Assembly: GCF_014269025.2 (NCBI RefSeq) | Contig: NZ_CP077094.1 | Coordinates: 4,434,501 to 4,498,500 of the forward strand | Direction of reading: 5' to 3' | Length of the DNA stretch: 64,000 nucleotides | Source of the DNA: Pseudomonas promysalinigenes | Lineage (GTDB): Bacteria > Pseudomonadota > Gammaproteobacteria > Pseudomonadales > Pseudomonadaceae | Shown here: positions 35,926-45,032 of the stretch, one piece after another | Layout of the letters: every line of letters begins with the position of its first letter | Position numbering within the stretch: position 1 is the first letter of the stretch | The notes under the pieces: model-generated | Seen by the model: the letters and a program-made list of their open reading frames with translations, nothing else | Told to the model about the DNA's origin: nothing | Database searches by the model: none | Made by a program: the position numbers and the translations under genes

Positions 35926-35957
35926 AGCCCGGTCCATTGACCGGGCTTCGTTTTTTT
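35926..35957 (+). terminator. Rho-independent terminator after the repeat-protein gene
   Basis: AGCCCGGTC and GACCGGGCT form a 9-bp stem with a CATT loop followed by TCGTTTTTTT. This is a textbook terminator, 50 bp after the stop codon. Confidence 0.92.
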
Positions 35958-35997
35958 ATCTAGAGTGCCCAGCCTCACCTTCACAGAAACCAGCCCA

Positions 35998-36633
35998 ATG
36001 CTGCCGCGCGCCGAACAGAAGCTACAGACCCGCCAGGCCCTGCTGGATGCTGCTTGCCAGCTGATGGAGAGTGGCCGGGGCTTTGGCAGCGTTAGCCTGC
36101 GCGAAGTGGCCAAGGCTGCGGGCATCGTCCCTACCGGTTTTTATCGGCACTTCTGCGACATGGACGCGCTGGGCCTGGCACTGGTCGCCGAGATCGACGC
36201 CACGTTCCGCCAGACCATCCGCCTGGTGCGGCATAACGAATTCGAACTGGGCGGTATCACCGATGCATCCGTGCGCATCTTCCTCGACGTGGTCAACGCC
36301 CACCGCGCGCAGTTTCTGTTTCTGGCCCGTGAGCAGTACGGTGGCTCGCACGCCGTCCGTCAGGCCATCGCCTGCCTGCGCCAGAACATCAGTGACGACT
36401 TGGCCACGGACCTTGCGCGAATGCCGCGCTGGCAGCACCTGGACAACGCCGCGCTGGCGGTGATGGCCGACCTGGTGGTCAAAACCGTGTTCGCGACCCT
36501 GCCGGAGCTGATCGATAACCCGCAGCCAGGTTATCCACAGTCGCTGAGCGCCCAGGAGAAAATCACTCAGCAATTGCGCTTCATCTTCGTGGGCGCACGC
36601 CACTGGCAAGGGCTGAGCAACCCGCATCCCTAG
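35998..36633 (+). CDS. TetR-family regulator, FabR/DesT-like
   Basis: The 211-residue protein has an N-terminal helix-turn-helix (about 10-55) reading SLREVAKAAGIVPTGFYRHF, close to FabR of E. coli and DesT of P. aeruginosa, which repress unsaturated fatty-acid genes in response to acyl-CoA. The ligand-binding part contains FLFLAREQYGGSHAVRQAI. The residues ADLVVKTVFATLPEL near the C-terminus also match that group from memory. The ATG at 35998 was preferred over a GTG at 35965 inside the terminator's downstream region. No desaturase genes are adjacent here, so targets lie elsewhere. Confidence 0.82.
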   Translation: MLPRAEQKLQTRQALLDAACQLMESGRGFGSVSLREVAKAAGIVPTGFYRHFCDMDALGLALVAEIDATFRQTIRLVRHNEFELGGITDASVRIFLDVVNAHRAQFLFLAREQYGGSHAVRQAIACLRQNISDDLATDLARMPRWQHLDNAALAVMADLVVKTVFATLPELIDNPQPGYPQSLSAQEKITQQLRFIFVGARHWQGLSNPHP

Positions 36634-36664
36634 TTCTGCTACCATGGCGCCCTGCCCGAAAGTG

Positions 36665-37774
36665 ATGAGCGCCAACATGCCCAGCCCCCTTCCTGCCCTG
36701 CCTGAATTGGCCCGATTCAACCAGCATTTTGCCGACTGCATCGTGCCGCTGTGGCAAGGCCCTGGCTGGAATGCCGAGATGGCCCTGCCCTACGAGGCGC
36801 TCGACGCCGAACATCGGCCACTGCCGGTGCAGCGCTACCGCGCCATGGCCTGTGCTCGGCAGTTATACCTGTTCAGCAGCCGCATCGAGCAACCCGGCGC
36901 GGCCGAGCGAGCAGCGGCACTGCTGCGCTCGTTGCAAAAGCACTTTCACGACCCCGAACATGGCGGCTGGTTTTACAGCATCGACGCCCAGGGCAAGCCA
37001 CTGGACCGGCGCAAGGACCTCTACACCCACGCTTTCATCGTCTTCGCCTGCGCCCATTACTGGGGCAAGGTCGGTGACGGGCTGGTCGAAGCCACCCTCA
37101 ACGCCGCGCTGGAAGTGGTGGGTCAGCAATTTGCCCGGGACGACGGCCTATACGAAGCCAGCCTTGGCGAAGATTGGGCAGATCTTGGCAGCGGCCCATT
37201 GCAGAACCCGCAGATGCACCTGGCCGAAGCTTTTCTGCAAGTGCTGGCCGTGCGCGAGGACGCGCAGGTTCAGCAGGCGTTGCTGCAATTGTGCCAGGCA
37301 TTGCAGGAGCACTTCATCGAGCCACAGCATGGCCTGATGCTGGAAAAACCGCTGGGGTCTGTGGATAACTGGTTCGAGCCAGGCCATCAGTTCGAATGGT
37401 TCTACCTGCTGGAAACTTCGTCATTGCTACACGGCACGCCGTTGCATGCCTCCTTGTTGCGGGCCTTCGGCTATGCCGAGCTTTGCGGGGTAAACAACGC
37501 CGCCGTACTGGCCATGCTCGATGTGGATGGCAACGTGCTGGATGCGACCCAACGGATCTGGGCCCAGGCCGAATACCTGCGGGCACTGGCGCTGCGCCCT
37601 GAGCATCAGGCAAAACTGCTGGTTCAGCTGAAGGCGATGGAGCAGCAGTTTCTGCATGCTCGGGGCTGGTATGAGTGCCGTAACGGTGAAGGCGTGGTGA
37701 GCCGGCATGATATGCCGTCGACCACGCCCTACCATCTGGCGACTTGTCTGAGCGGCCTTCTCAGCGCTGGCTGA
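36665..37774 (+). CDS. AGE-family (N-acylglucosamine 2-epimerase-like) sugar isomerase
   Basis: The protein of about 369 residues has the (alpha/alpha)6-barrel pattern of the AGE family. It shows NPQMHLAEAFLQVLAV, FEPGHQFEWFYLLE and the C-terminal STTPYHLATCLSGL, which carry the conserved catalytic His residues. Members interconvert N-acylglucosamine/mannosamine, or isomerise mannose, glucose or cellobiose; the substrate here cannot be told. The start could be 36644, 36665 or 36677; none has a strong ribosome-binding site. It lies 31 bp after the TetR gene on the same strand and could be co-transcribed. Confidence 0.82.
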   Translation: MSANMPSPLPALPELARFNQHFADCIVPLWQGPGWNAEMALPYEALDAEHRPLPVQRYRAMACARQLYLFSSRIEQPGAAERAAALLRSLQKHFHDPEHGGWFYSIDAQGKPLDRRKDLYTHAFIVFACAHYWGKVGDGLVEATLNAALEVVGQQFARDDGLYEASLGEDWADLGSGPLQNPQMHLAEAFLQVLAVREDAQVQQALLQLCQALQEHFIEPQHGLMLEKPLGSVDNWFEPGHQFEWFYLLETSSLLHGTPLHASLLRAFGYAELCGVNNAAVLAMLDVDGNVLDATQRIWAQAEYLRALALRPEHQAKLLVQLKAMEQQFLHARGWYECRNGEGVVSRHDMPSTTPYHLATCLSGLLSAG

Positions 37775-37847
37775 CCTAGCATTTTTGCCAGTTTCGGCCG
37801 CGTCATGGCGCTGCTAGGTTGGAACCTCCATCAACGAGGTGCCCATC

Positions 37848-38102
37848 ATGGAAAGATCAGCGTTCAAAGACTTCCTCGAAGCCCAGATCAATGGGGCCGC
37901 GAAGCAGATATTCGACAAACAGAAGGCCGACCTCGATCACATTGCCTTCGGCAAGCTGAGCTTTTTGCTCAGCCTTCGCCGCGTGGTGGACGGCACCGCG
38001 ACCCGAGAGGACCTCGGGATGCATGATGCCGTCAACGATGTGCTGCAGACACTTGGCTTGATCGATTCCAAATCCACGTATCTGAAAATGATCCCCAAGT
38101 AG
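37848..38102 (+). CDS. Small conserved-looking protein of unknown function
   Basis: The 84-residue protein is soluble and mostly helical (RSAFKDFLEAQINGAAKQIF at the start), with a Lys-rich C-terminus. It has no recognisable domain or signal peptide. The ATG at 37848 has GAGGTG 8 bp upstream, a good ribosome-binding site, which supports expression. It lies between the epimerase gene and a convergent dehydrogenase gene, ending 5 bp from it. I do not recognise a family. Confidence 0.6.
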   Translation: MERSAFKDFLEAQINGAAKQIFDKQKADLDHIAFGKLSFLLSLRRVVDGTATREDLGMHDAVNDVLQTLGLIDSKSTYLKMIPK

Positions 38103-38107
38103 CCGGC

Positions 38108-38875
38108 TCAGGCTTTCGCTGAGCGATCGATCGACAGCCCAGCGAAGTCCTGACGCACTGGCATCAACTCGAGGCTATTGATGTTGATGTGCGCAGGCTG
38201 GTTGAGAATCCAGAAAATGGTCTCGGCTATGTCCTGCGGCTGGATGGGCTCTGCGCCGGCGTAGGTCGCATCGTATTTGGCCTGATCGCCGCCATGGCGC
38301 ACCAGCGAGAATTCGCTTTCGCACAGGCCAGGTTCGATGTTGCTCACCCGCACACCAGTGCCGCGCAGGTCGCAGCGCAGGCTTAAGGAGAACTGGCCGA
38401 CGAAGGCCTTGGTGCCACCGTACACATTGCTGCCTGGATACGGGTAATTGCCCGCCACCGAGCCCACATTGAGGATCGACGCCCCGCGGCCATGGGCAAT
38501 CAGGCGCGGCAGCAGCAGGCGTGTGGTGTACATCAGGCCTTTGATGTTGGTATCGACCATGGTGTCCCAGTCATCCAGGCTGCAGTTCTGCGCTGCATCC
38601 ACGCCAAGCGCCAGCCCGGCGTTATTGACCAAACCACGCAATTTGTCGAAGCCGGCCGGCAGGCCGGCGATGGCCTGCTCCATGGCCTTGCGGTCACGTA
38701 CATCCAGCACCAGACCATGCACTTGGGTTTTGGCCGAAAGTTCGGCGCACAGGGCATCCAAGCGCTCCTTGCGGCGCCCGGTGAGCACCAGCTGCCAACC
38801 AGCTTCAGCGAAGCGACGGGCGGTGGCCTCGCCAAAGCCGGAAGTGGCGCCAGTGATGAATACGGTGGACGTCAT
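38108..38875 (-). CDS. ydfG: Short-chain dehydrogenase, YdfG-like
   Basis: The 255-residue protein is close to E. coli YdfG, an NADP-dependent dehydrogenase for serine, L-allo-threonine and 3-hydroxy acids including malonic semialdehyde. Visible are the nucleotide motif TGATSGFGEATARRF (about 7-21), NNAGLALG, the catalytic YGGTKAF (Tyr-x3-Lys) and the C-terminal PAHININSLELMPVRQDFAGL. The start at 38875 fits the family; nine upstream codons are open. It is convergent with the small unknown gene. Confidence 0.88.
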   Translation of the reverse strand: MTSTVFITGATSGFGEATARRFAEAGWQLVLTGRRKERLDALCAELSAKTQVHGLVLDVRDRKAMEQAIAGLPAGFDKLRGLVNNAGLALGVDAAQNCSLDDWDTMVDTNIKGLMYTTRLLLPRLIAHGRGASILNVGSVAGNYPYPGSNVYGGTKAFVGQFSLSLRCDLRGTGVRVSNIEPGLCESEFSLVRHGGDQAKYDATYAGAEPIQPQDIAETIFWILNQPAHININSLELMPVRQDFAGLSIDRSAKA

Positions 38876-39470
38876 GCTCTGTTCCTCACGGTAGATTGTC
38901 ATCGACAGCTTCGCAGCATGCCCGCGCCAGGTGCAGGCAGCAAGCCGGCAGAGCTACTGGTCATTTTTTGGTCATGTGCACGAAACCCTTGTGTCAGCAG
39001 GCCCGGAGCCAGCTATACGCATGTTATCCACAGGGCTTTCCCCATTGATTGGGGGCAAGTTACCTCAGGCGGGCCCGGTGAATTGCGGGCCAGATCTGGA
39101 GATTGCTTTCAAGGTGATGGCTTAAAGCTTTCATCCATGCCGCCTACAGCCGTCTGTCCAAGGCTTTCCCACAGACTTATCCACAAGCAATCAAGCGCTG
39201 ATGCAAGTAGCCGGTGTCTTGTAAAAGCCCTGCAAATCCATGCCAAAACAGCGCCTGATCAAATTATGATCAGAAGCTTGTAAGCCACGGATCAAGAGGG
39301 CTTGAGCGTGATGCCACCATGTTTTCCACAGGCGGTTCCACATTATCCGTGGAAAACATCAAGCCTGTGGAAACGGGGTTGGGATGCAGCGATCGGCATC
39401 GTCGGCAAGATCCATGCGACAAGTTGTCCACATCGCAACAGGGCTGCTACCGCAGCCCATCTTGCGCGGC
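38876..39470. other. Gene-free stretch with DnaA-box-like sites
   Basis: I see no convincing gene in these 595 bp. The stretch has two perfect TTATCCACA nonamers (39024-39032 and 39177-39185) matching the DnaA-box consensus TTATnCACA. Near matches are TTTTCCACA (39322-39330), its inverted partner at 39349-39357 (GTGGAAAAC), and TTGTCCACA (39424-39432). A 7-bp inverted repeat CTGATCA-AATTA-TGATCAG lies at 39255-39273. The G+C is slightly lower than in the neighbours. Confidence 0.6.
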
Positions 39471-40187
39471 TCAGTGGCCGCCGAGGTAGGCGTTGCGCAC
39501 CTCTTCGTTTACCAGCAGCTCCTGGCCCGTGCCGCTCATGCGGATTTGCCCGTTGACCATCACATAGGCTCGATCCGACAGCTTCAGGGCGTGGTTGGCG
39601 TTCTGCTCTACCAGGAAAATGGTCATGCCAGTCTTGGCTAGCTCGCGCAGGGTAGCGAAGATCTGCTTGACCACGATCGGCGCCAGCCCCAGTGACGGCT
39701 CATCCAGCAGCAATAGCTTCGGCCGGCTCATCAACGCCCGGGCGATGGCGAGCATTTGTTGTTCGCCACCAGACATGGTCATTGCACGCTGGTTACGCCG
39801 CTCCTTCAAACGTGGAAACAGTTCGAACATGCGCTGCATATCCTCGGCTGCATGTTTGTCGCCGATGGGGATGGTGCCCATCATCAGGTTTTCTTCGACC
39901 GTCATGTCCGGGAACACACGGCGCCCTTCCGGCGACTGGGCGATGCCGTTGGATGCGATGTAGTGCGAGGTCTTGCGGGTGATGTCGGTGCCACGGTAGA
40001 CGATCTGCCCCGAAGCTGCCCGGGGCTGCCCGAAGATCGACATCAGCAATGTCGACTTGCCGGCGCCATTGGCCCCGATCAGGCTCACCGTCTCCCCCTC
40101 GTTGATATGCATCGAAACTTTCTTGAGGGCCTGGATGGGGCCGTAGAACACGTCCAGGTCTTTGAGTTCGAGAATGGGTGCAGTCAT
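39471..40187 (-). CDS. livF: Branched-chain amino-acid ABC transporter ATP-binding protein LivF
   Basis: LivF is one of two ATPases of the high-affinity leucine/isoleucine/valine importer. The 238-residue protein has Walker A GANGAGKST, ABC signature MSGGEQQMLAIARAL, Walker B LLLLDEPSLG and the LivF-type GIAQSPEGRRVFPDMTVEEN. It overlaps livG by 4 bp (ATGA) and is the last gene of the minus-strand liv operon. Confidence 0.95.
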   Translation of the reverse strand: MTAPILELKDLDVFYGPIQALKKVSMHINEGETVSLIGANGAGKSTLLMSIFGQPRAASGQIVYRGTDITRKTSHYIASNGIAQSPEGRRVFPDMTVEENLMMGTIPIGDKHAAEDMQRMFELFPRLKERRNQRAMTMSGGEQQMLAIARALMSRPKLLLLDEPSLGLAPIVVKQIFATLRELAKTGMTIFLVEQNANHALKLSDRAYVMVNGQIRMSGTGQELLVNEEVRNAYLGGH

Positions 40188-41059
40188 ACCAGCTCCTCTT
40201 CGTCAGCACCCAGGTAGGCGGCGATCACCGTTGGGTTGTGGCGGATTTCCTGCGGTGCGCCTTCGGCGATCACATTGCCGTGGTCGAGCACGACAATATG
40301 GTCGGAAATGCTCATCACCATGCCCATATCGTGTTCGATCAGCACCACGGTGATGTCGTGCTGGTCACGCAACACCCGGATCATGCCGCTCAGGGCTTCG
40401 GTTTCCTGGGGGTTGAGGCCGGCGGCCGGTTCGTCCAGGCAGATGATCTTCGGCCGTGTGCACATGGCCCGGGCAATTTCCAGGCGGCGCTGCTGGCCAT
40501 AGGACAACTCGCCAGCCAGGCGATTGGCGCAGTCGACCAGGTCGACCACCTCCAGCCAGTAAAACGCATGATCCAGAGCATCGCTCTCGGCCTTGCGGTA
40601 TGCCTTGGTATTGAGCACCCCAGCCAGCAGGTTGCGGTTTACCCACATGTGCTGGGCGACCAACAGGTTTTCCACCACCGACATTTCCTTGAACAGCCGG
40701 ATGTTCTGGAAGGTACGCGCCAGGCCTGCACGGTTGACCAGGTGGGTACCGCCGAACATCTTGTAATACAGGCGGCTGGCAAAGCGCGCTGGGGATAGGA
40801 AGTCCGCGGCCTGGAAGCGTTCGCCGAGCAACTGGATGACATTGGTGTGGCTGCCGCGCACGTTGAGCTCGATGCGCCCGCCACTGGCCTTGTAAAAACC
40901 GGTCAAGCAGTTGAACACCGTGGTCTTGCCGGCACCGTTGGGGCCAATCAAAGCGAAGATCTGATTGCGTTTGACCTTCAGGCTGACATCGCTGAGCGCC
41001 TTGATGCCACCGAACTGCATCATCAGGTTATCGACCGAGAGAATGATTTCGTCGCTCAT
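40184..41059 (-). CDS. livG: Branched-chain amino-acid ABC transporter ATP-binding protein LivG
   Basis: LivG is the second ATPase of the importer. The 291-residue protein has Walker A GPNGAGKTT, signature LSYGQQRRLEIARAM, Walker B IICLDEPAAG and the LivG-specific insertion between Walker A and the signature (ARTFQNIRLFKEMSVVENL). It overlaps both livM upstream and livF downstream by 4 bp, so subunit ratios are probably kept by translational coupling. Confidence 0.95.
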   Translation of the reverse strand: MSDEIILSVDNLMMQFGGIKALSDVSLKVKRNQIFALIGPNGAGKTTVFNCLTGFYKASGGRIELNVRGSHTNVIQLLGERFQAADFLSPARFASRLYYKMFGGTHLVNRAGLARTFQNIRLFKEMSVVENLLVAQHMWVNRNLLAGVLNTKAYRKAESDALDHAFYWLEVVDLVDCANRLAGELSYGQQRRLEIARAMCTRPKIICLDEPAAGLNPQETEALSGMIRVLRDQHDITVVLIEHDMGMVMSISDHIVVLDHGNVIAEGAPQEIRHNPTVIAAYLGADEEELV

Positions 41060-42357
41060 GGCGCCACTCCTTTACGTGGGGTCACGCCGCTGCGGCTGAT
41101 GCGGATCAAGCCTCGCGGTCGCCAGATCATCATCAGCACCATCAGCACGCCAAACAGCAGCACGCGGTATTCCGAGAAGCTGCGCAGCAGCTCTGGCGCA
41201 ACGGTCAGCACGAACGCCGCGATCACCACGCCGACGGTCGAGCCCATGCCGCCAAGCACAACGATGGCAAGAATCAGCGCCGACTCGAAGAAGGTGAAAG
41301 ACGACGGGTTGACGAAACCTTGGTAGGTAGCGAAGAACACCCCTGCCAGGCCCGCAGTAGAAGCACCGAGGGTGAAGGCCGAGAGTTTCACCAGCACGTG
41401 GTTCAGGCCCATCGAGCGGCAGGCGATCTCGTCTTCGCGCAGCGCCTCCCAAGCGCGGCCGACCGGCATGCGGGTGAGCCGGTGTTTGATGTAAAGCACC
41501 GCCAGCACCACCAGGAACAACACGGCGTAGATGAACACGAACTTGAGGTTGGCGTTGTAATCGATGCCAAGGAATTCGTGGATCGGCACACCGCCATCCT
41601 TGGCCCTGCGGCCGAACTCCAGGCCGAAGAAGGTCGGCGCTGGCGCGGGCATACCGTTCGGGCCACCGGTGAAGGACAACCAGTTGTTCAGTACCAGGCG
41701 AATGATCTCGCCAAAGCCCAGCGTCACAATGGCCAGGTAGTCCCCGTGCATTCGCAATACCGGGAAGCCGAGAATGCACCCGGCCAGCGCCGCAGCGATG
41801 GCCGCCAGCGGTAGCACGCTCCAGAAACCCAGGCCCAGGTACTGGTAACCCAGCGCCAGACCGTAGGCACCAATGGCATAGAACGCCACATAGCCAAGGT
41901 CGAGCAAACCGGCCAGGCCGACCACGATGTTCAGGCCAAGGCCCAGCAACACGTAGATCAGGCCGAGGATGACCACAGTCAGCAGGTATTTGTTGGCGAA
42001 CACCGGGAAGATGATGGCAATCACCACCAGCGCCGGGATGATGTAGCGCAGCCGCGAGGTGTAGCCCGGCTCGCGCACATGCACGCCCGAACCACCGCTC
42101 TCGAAGCCTGCCAGCATACGCCGACCGGCAGCGGTTTGGACGTAAAGGCTGAGCAGAAAGCGCCCGAGCATCACCCCGCCAACCAGCCACGCTACCCGGC
42201 GAGGCTCGGCATTGAAGGAGTAACCGTCGAGCACCACGCCGACGATCGGGCCGAACACGATCAGCGCCAGCAAACCGGCGACGATGGTTTCGAGCAGGCT
42301 GCGTTTGATATCGAAACCTTTGGTTTCGGAGGCAGAGGCAATTTTGGCAATCGACAT
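41056..42357 (-). CDS. livM: Branched-chain amino-acid ABC transporter permease LivM
   Basis: The 433-residue inner-membrane permease has about ten helices. Its core contains LGLNIVVGLAGLLDLGYVAFYAIGAYG, the LivM signature, and the EAA-like loop GRAWEALREDEIACRSMGLN that contacts the ATPases. An N-terminal extension of about 110 residues with two or three helices is normal in pseudomonads. The ATG at 42357 follows the livH stop at once (TGAACATG). A GTG at 42363 would overlap the livH stop. Confidence 0.94.
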   Translation of the reverse strand: MSIAKIASASETKGFDIKRSLLETIVAGLLALIVFGPIVGVVLDGYSFNAEPRRVAWLVGGVMLGRFLLSLYVQTAAGRRMLAGFESGGSGVHVREPGYTSRLRYIIPALVVIAIIFPVFANKYLLTVVILGLIYVLLGLGLNIVVGLAGLLDLGYVAFYAIGAYGLALGYQYLGLGFWSVLPLAAIAAALAGCILGFPVLRMHGDYLAIVTLGFGEIIRLVLNNWLSFTGGPNGMPAPAPTFFGLEFGRRAKDGGVPIHEFLGIDYNANLKFVFIYAVLFLVVLAVLYIKHRLTRMPVGRAWEALREDEIACRSMGLNHVLVKLSAFTLGASTAGLAGVFFATYQGFVNPSSFTFFESALILAIVVLGGMGSTVGVVIAAFVLTVAPELLRSFSEYRVLLFGVLMVLMMIWRPRGLIRISRSGVTPRKGVAP

Positions 42358-42359
42358 GT

Positions 42360-43274
42360 TCACACCTTAGCCACGAGCGGGCGGCCCAGCAGGCCTTGCG
42401 GGCGGAAGATAAGGATCATCACCAGCAGGGAGAAACTGAACACATCCTTGTAATCGGAGTTGATCAGGCCAGAGAACAGCGACTCGGAAATCCCCAGGAT
42501 GATCCCGCCGAGCATGGCGCCAGGCAGCGACCCGATGCCGCCCAATACCGCGGCGGTGAAGGCCTTGATACCGATGATGAAGCCGGCGTAGAAGTCGAAG
42601 GTGCCGTAGTTCAGGGTGATCAACACGCCAGCAAGGGCCGCCATCACCGCACCGATGACGAATACATAGGAAATTACCCGATCGGTGTTGATGCCAAGGA
42701 TCGAGGCCATCTTGCGGTCTTGCTGGGTGGCGCGGCACATGCGGCCGAGCTTGGTGTACTTGATCACGTAGGTCAGCAGCCCCATGCCAAGGAACGCCGC
42801 TACCAGGATGAAGATCTTGGTGTAGGTCAGTTGCACGAAGCCGGTGCCGACCTCGATGCGCATGGCACCTTCGAGCAGGGTCGGCACGCCTTGCTGGCGG
42901 GCGCCCTGGCTGATCTGCGCGTAGTTCTGCAGGATCAACGAAATGCCGATGGCACTGATCAGCGGTGCCAGCCGGGTGGAGTTACGCAGGGGTTTGTAGG
43001 CGATGCGCTCGATGGTGAAGCCATAGACGCCCGTGACGACGATGGTGAACAACAACGTGCCCAGCATCAGCAGAGGAAACGATTCGATACCGAAGTACGC
43101 CAGCAATGCCAGGCTGATCGCCGCGAGGTACGCGGAGATCATGTACACCTCGCCGTGCGCGAAGTTGATCATGCCGATAATGCCATAGACCATTGTGTAG
43201 CCGATGGCGATCAGGCCATAGACCGACCCTAGGGTCAGGCCATTGACCAGTTGCTGCAGGAAAATACCATCCAT
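42360..43274 (-). CDS. livH: Branched-chain amino-acid ABC transporter permease LivH
   Basis: The 304-residue permease starts FLQQLVNGLTLGSVYGLIAIGYTMVYGI, the LivH opening, and contains GMINFAHGEVYMI, which pairs with LivM. The EAA-like loop is RMCRATQQDRKMASILGINT. It is separated from livK by a 154-bp gap with a strong hairpin, while the following livM is coupled. Together with LivM it forms the translocation channel. Confidence 0.95.
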   Translation of the reverse strand: MDGIFLQQLVNGLTLGSVYGLIAIGYTMVYGIIGMINFAHGEVYMISAYLAAISLALLAYFGIESFPLLMLGTLLFTIVVTGVYGFTIERIAYKPLRNSTRLAPLISAIGISLILQNYAQISQGARQQGVPTLLEGAMRIEVGTGFVQLTYTKIFILVAAFLGMGLLTYVIKYTKLGRMCRATQQDRKMASILGINTDRVISYVFVIGAVMAALAGVLITLNYGTFDFYAGFIIGIKAFTAAVLGGIGSLPGAMLGGIILGISESLFSGLINSDYKDVFSFSLLVMILIFRPQGLLGRPLVAKV

Positions 43275-43395
43275 AACGCAATCTCACCTGAGCGAGGCTG
43301 CACGCGCGCAGATGCCCACGAGCTACCGATGAGGCAGCCTTGGCAGCGCAGCACGATGCAGGCCTCCGAATAAGGACAGGTACCGCAGGGGCAAT

Positions 43396-43417
43396 GGCCC
43401 GGACGGGCGTCCGGGCC
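43396..43417 (-). terminator. Hairpin between livK and livH
   Basis: GGCCCGGAC and GTCCGGGCC form a perfect 9-bp GC stem with a 4-base loop, 12 bp past the livK stop on the minus strand. There is no T run. It probably lets livK mRNA accumulate above the permease genes, as is common for binding-protein operons. Confidence 0.6.
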
Positions 43418-43428
43418 GGCTGCCGTTA

Positions 43429-44565
43429 TTATTTTTGTTTTTCCAGCTGGTGGTACTTGCCTTGAGCATCCCACTGGTAGACCACGTAATCGGAGACGGT
43501 CAGGTCGCCCTTTTCATCCCACTTCTTCTGGCCCATGACGGTTTGCACTGGGTTGGCCTTGAGCCACTTGGCAGCGTCTTCGCCTTTGTTCGACTTGGCA
43601 CCGTTGAACGCAGCGGCCAGCGCCTGCAGCGAGGCGTAAGCGTAGAGGGTGTAGCCTTCAGGCTCGGTACCTGCTTTGCGGAACTCTTCCACCACAGCCT
43701 TGCTGTCAGGCAGCAGGCGCGGGTCGGCGCCGAAGGTCATGTACACGCCATCGACGTACTGAGCACCACCGGCGGTGGACACCAATTCGTCGGTGACGAT
43801 GCCATCATCGGACATGAACTTGACGTCCTTCAGACCCTGCTCGCGCAGTTGACGCACCAGCGGGCCGGCTTCAGGGTGCAGGCCACCGAAGTAGACCACG
43901 TCGGCACCGGCAGCACGGATCTTGGTGACCACGGCGCTGAAGTCTTTCTCGCCACGGGTCAGGCCTTCGTACAGCACCGGCTTGACGCCGCGTTTCTCAA
44001 GCTGCGCCTTGGTGGCATCGGCCAGGCCTTGGCCGTAGGTGTCCTTGTCGTGCAGCACGGCGACTTTCTTGCCTTTGAGTACGTCGACGATGTAATCACC
44101 GGCGACGATGCCCTGCTGATCGTCACGGCCGCACATGCGGAACATGGCGCCAAGACCGCGCTCGGTGACCTGTGGGTTGGTGGAGCCTGGGGTGATGGCG
44201 ATCACGCCGGCTTCGTCATAGACCTCAGAAGCGGGGATGGTGTTCGAGGAACAGAAGTGCCCTACTACGCCGATCACCTTGTCCTGGTCGACCAAGCGGT
44301 TGGCCACGGCTACGGCCTGCTTGGGCTCGCAGGCGTCATCGCCTTTGACCAGCACGATCTTCTCGCCATTCACGCCACCAGCGGCATTGATCTTGTCGGC
44401 CGCTGCCTGCGCGCCTTTCATGTACTGCTCGCCAAACGCTGCGTTAGCCCCGGTCATGGGGCCCGCGACGCCGATCTTGACGTCGGCCTGAACATACGAA
44501 GAAACACCCAGTGCCGTAGCGACGGCCAGAGCCAGGAAACCTTTCTTGTAAAACGTCTGCGACAT
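43429..44565 (-). CDS. livK: Branched-chain amino-acid binding protein LivK/BraC
   Basis: The 378-residue periplasmic binding protein has a signal peptide (about 1-27, ending YVQA). The mature part starts DVKIGVAGPMTGANAAFGEQ and shows the type-I binding-protein fold; GVVGHFCSSNTIPASEVYDEAG is typical of LivJ/LivK/BraC. It captures leucine, isoleucine and valine (and in Pseudomonas alanine and threonine) for LivHMGF. A TAGGAGCACC ribosome-binding site precedes the ATG. It is the first and probably best-expressed gene of the operon. Confidence 0.94.
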   Translation of the reverse strand: MSQTFYKKGFLALAVATALGVSSYVQADVKIGVAGPMTGANAAFGEQYMKGAQAAADKINAAGGVNGEKIVLVKGDDACEPKQAVAVANRLVDQDKVIGVVGHFCSSNTIPASEVYDEAGVIAITPGSTNPQVTERGLGAMFRMCGRDDQQGIVAGDYIVDVLKGKKVAVLHDKDTYGQGLADATKAQLEKRGVKPVLYEGLTRGEKDFSAVVTKIRAAGADVVYFGGLHPEAGPLVRQLREQGLKDVKFMSDDGIVTDELVSTAGGAQYVDGVYMTFGADPRLLPDSKAVVEEFRKAGTEPEGYTLYAYASLQALAAAFNGAKSNKGEDAAKWLKANPVQTVMGQKKWDEKGDLTVSDYVVYQWDAQGKYHQLEKQK

Positions 44566-45032
44566 GAGGCGGTGCTCCTAGAGTTTTTTTGGTTGGCACT
44601 ACAACTTCTCAGCCTGTTGCTCCGAGCAAGCGCCGTGCCATCGGTTTTGTATTCCGGGAAATCACAGGGTCAAGGTCGCCTGCGAGCGACCGATGGGCGT
44701 CTCTTTATTGAGCGTGCAACCGTCTGCGACGCCAAAGGCGCCACCACACGTAAAGACAAGGCGCAACCAAACAGTGCCATCATTGCAACCATGCCAAGTG
44801 TTAACGTGCAACCATGCTGTAACAGTAGACGTCACCGAAGTGCACACCGCTGGTGCGCAAGTGCTACAGCCAGCACCGTTTCAAGGCTCGCCTGTGCACG
44901 AAAACCTCGCCTGGTTTGGCAGTAAAGGCACTTAAGGCGACTTGGGCCTCATCCATAAAGGCCGGCGCAGACACTACGGCGGGCAAAAGACTGGCACAAT
45001 GTGCAGCATTCGCCGCTTCTGGAGTCACCTTG
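44566..45032. promoter_or_regulatory. Divergent livK / pncB control region with four GCAACC motifs
   Basis: This 467-bp divergent gap has no gene that I can see. It holds GCAACC at 44716-44721, 44763-44768, 44785-44790 and 44808-44813; the last three are 22 and 23 bp apart, about two helix turns. Repeated sites on one face of the helix suggest a regulator for livK or pncB. The livK promoter should lie on the minus strand just above 44565. Confidence 0.4.

Noticed and set aside
38492..39283. A 263-codon plus-strand frame over ydfG and the gene-free gap
   Set aside because: Antisense to the SDR gene and without recognisable domains or a ribosome-binding site.
43435..44925. A 496-codon plus-strand frame opposite livK
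   Set aside because: Antisense to a clear binding protein gene; the start is arbitrary and no domain is recognisable.
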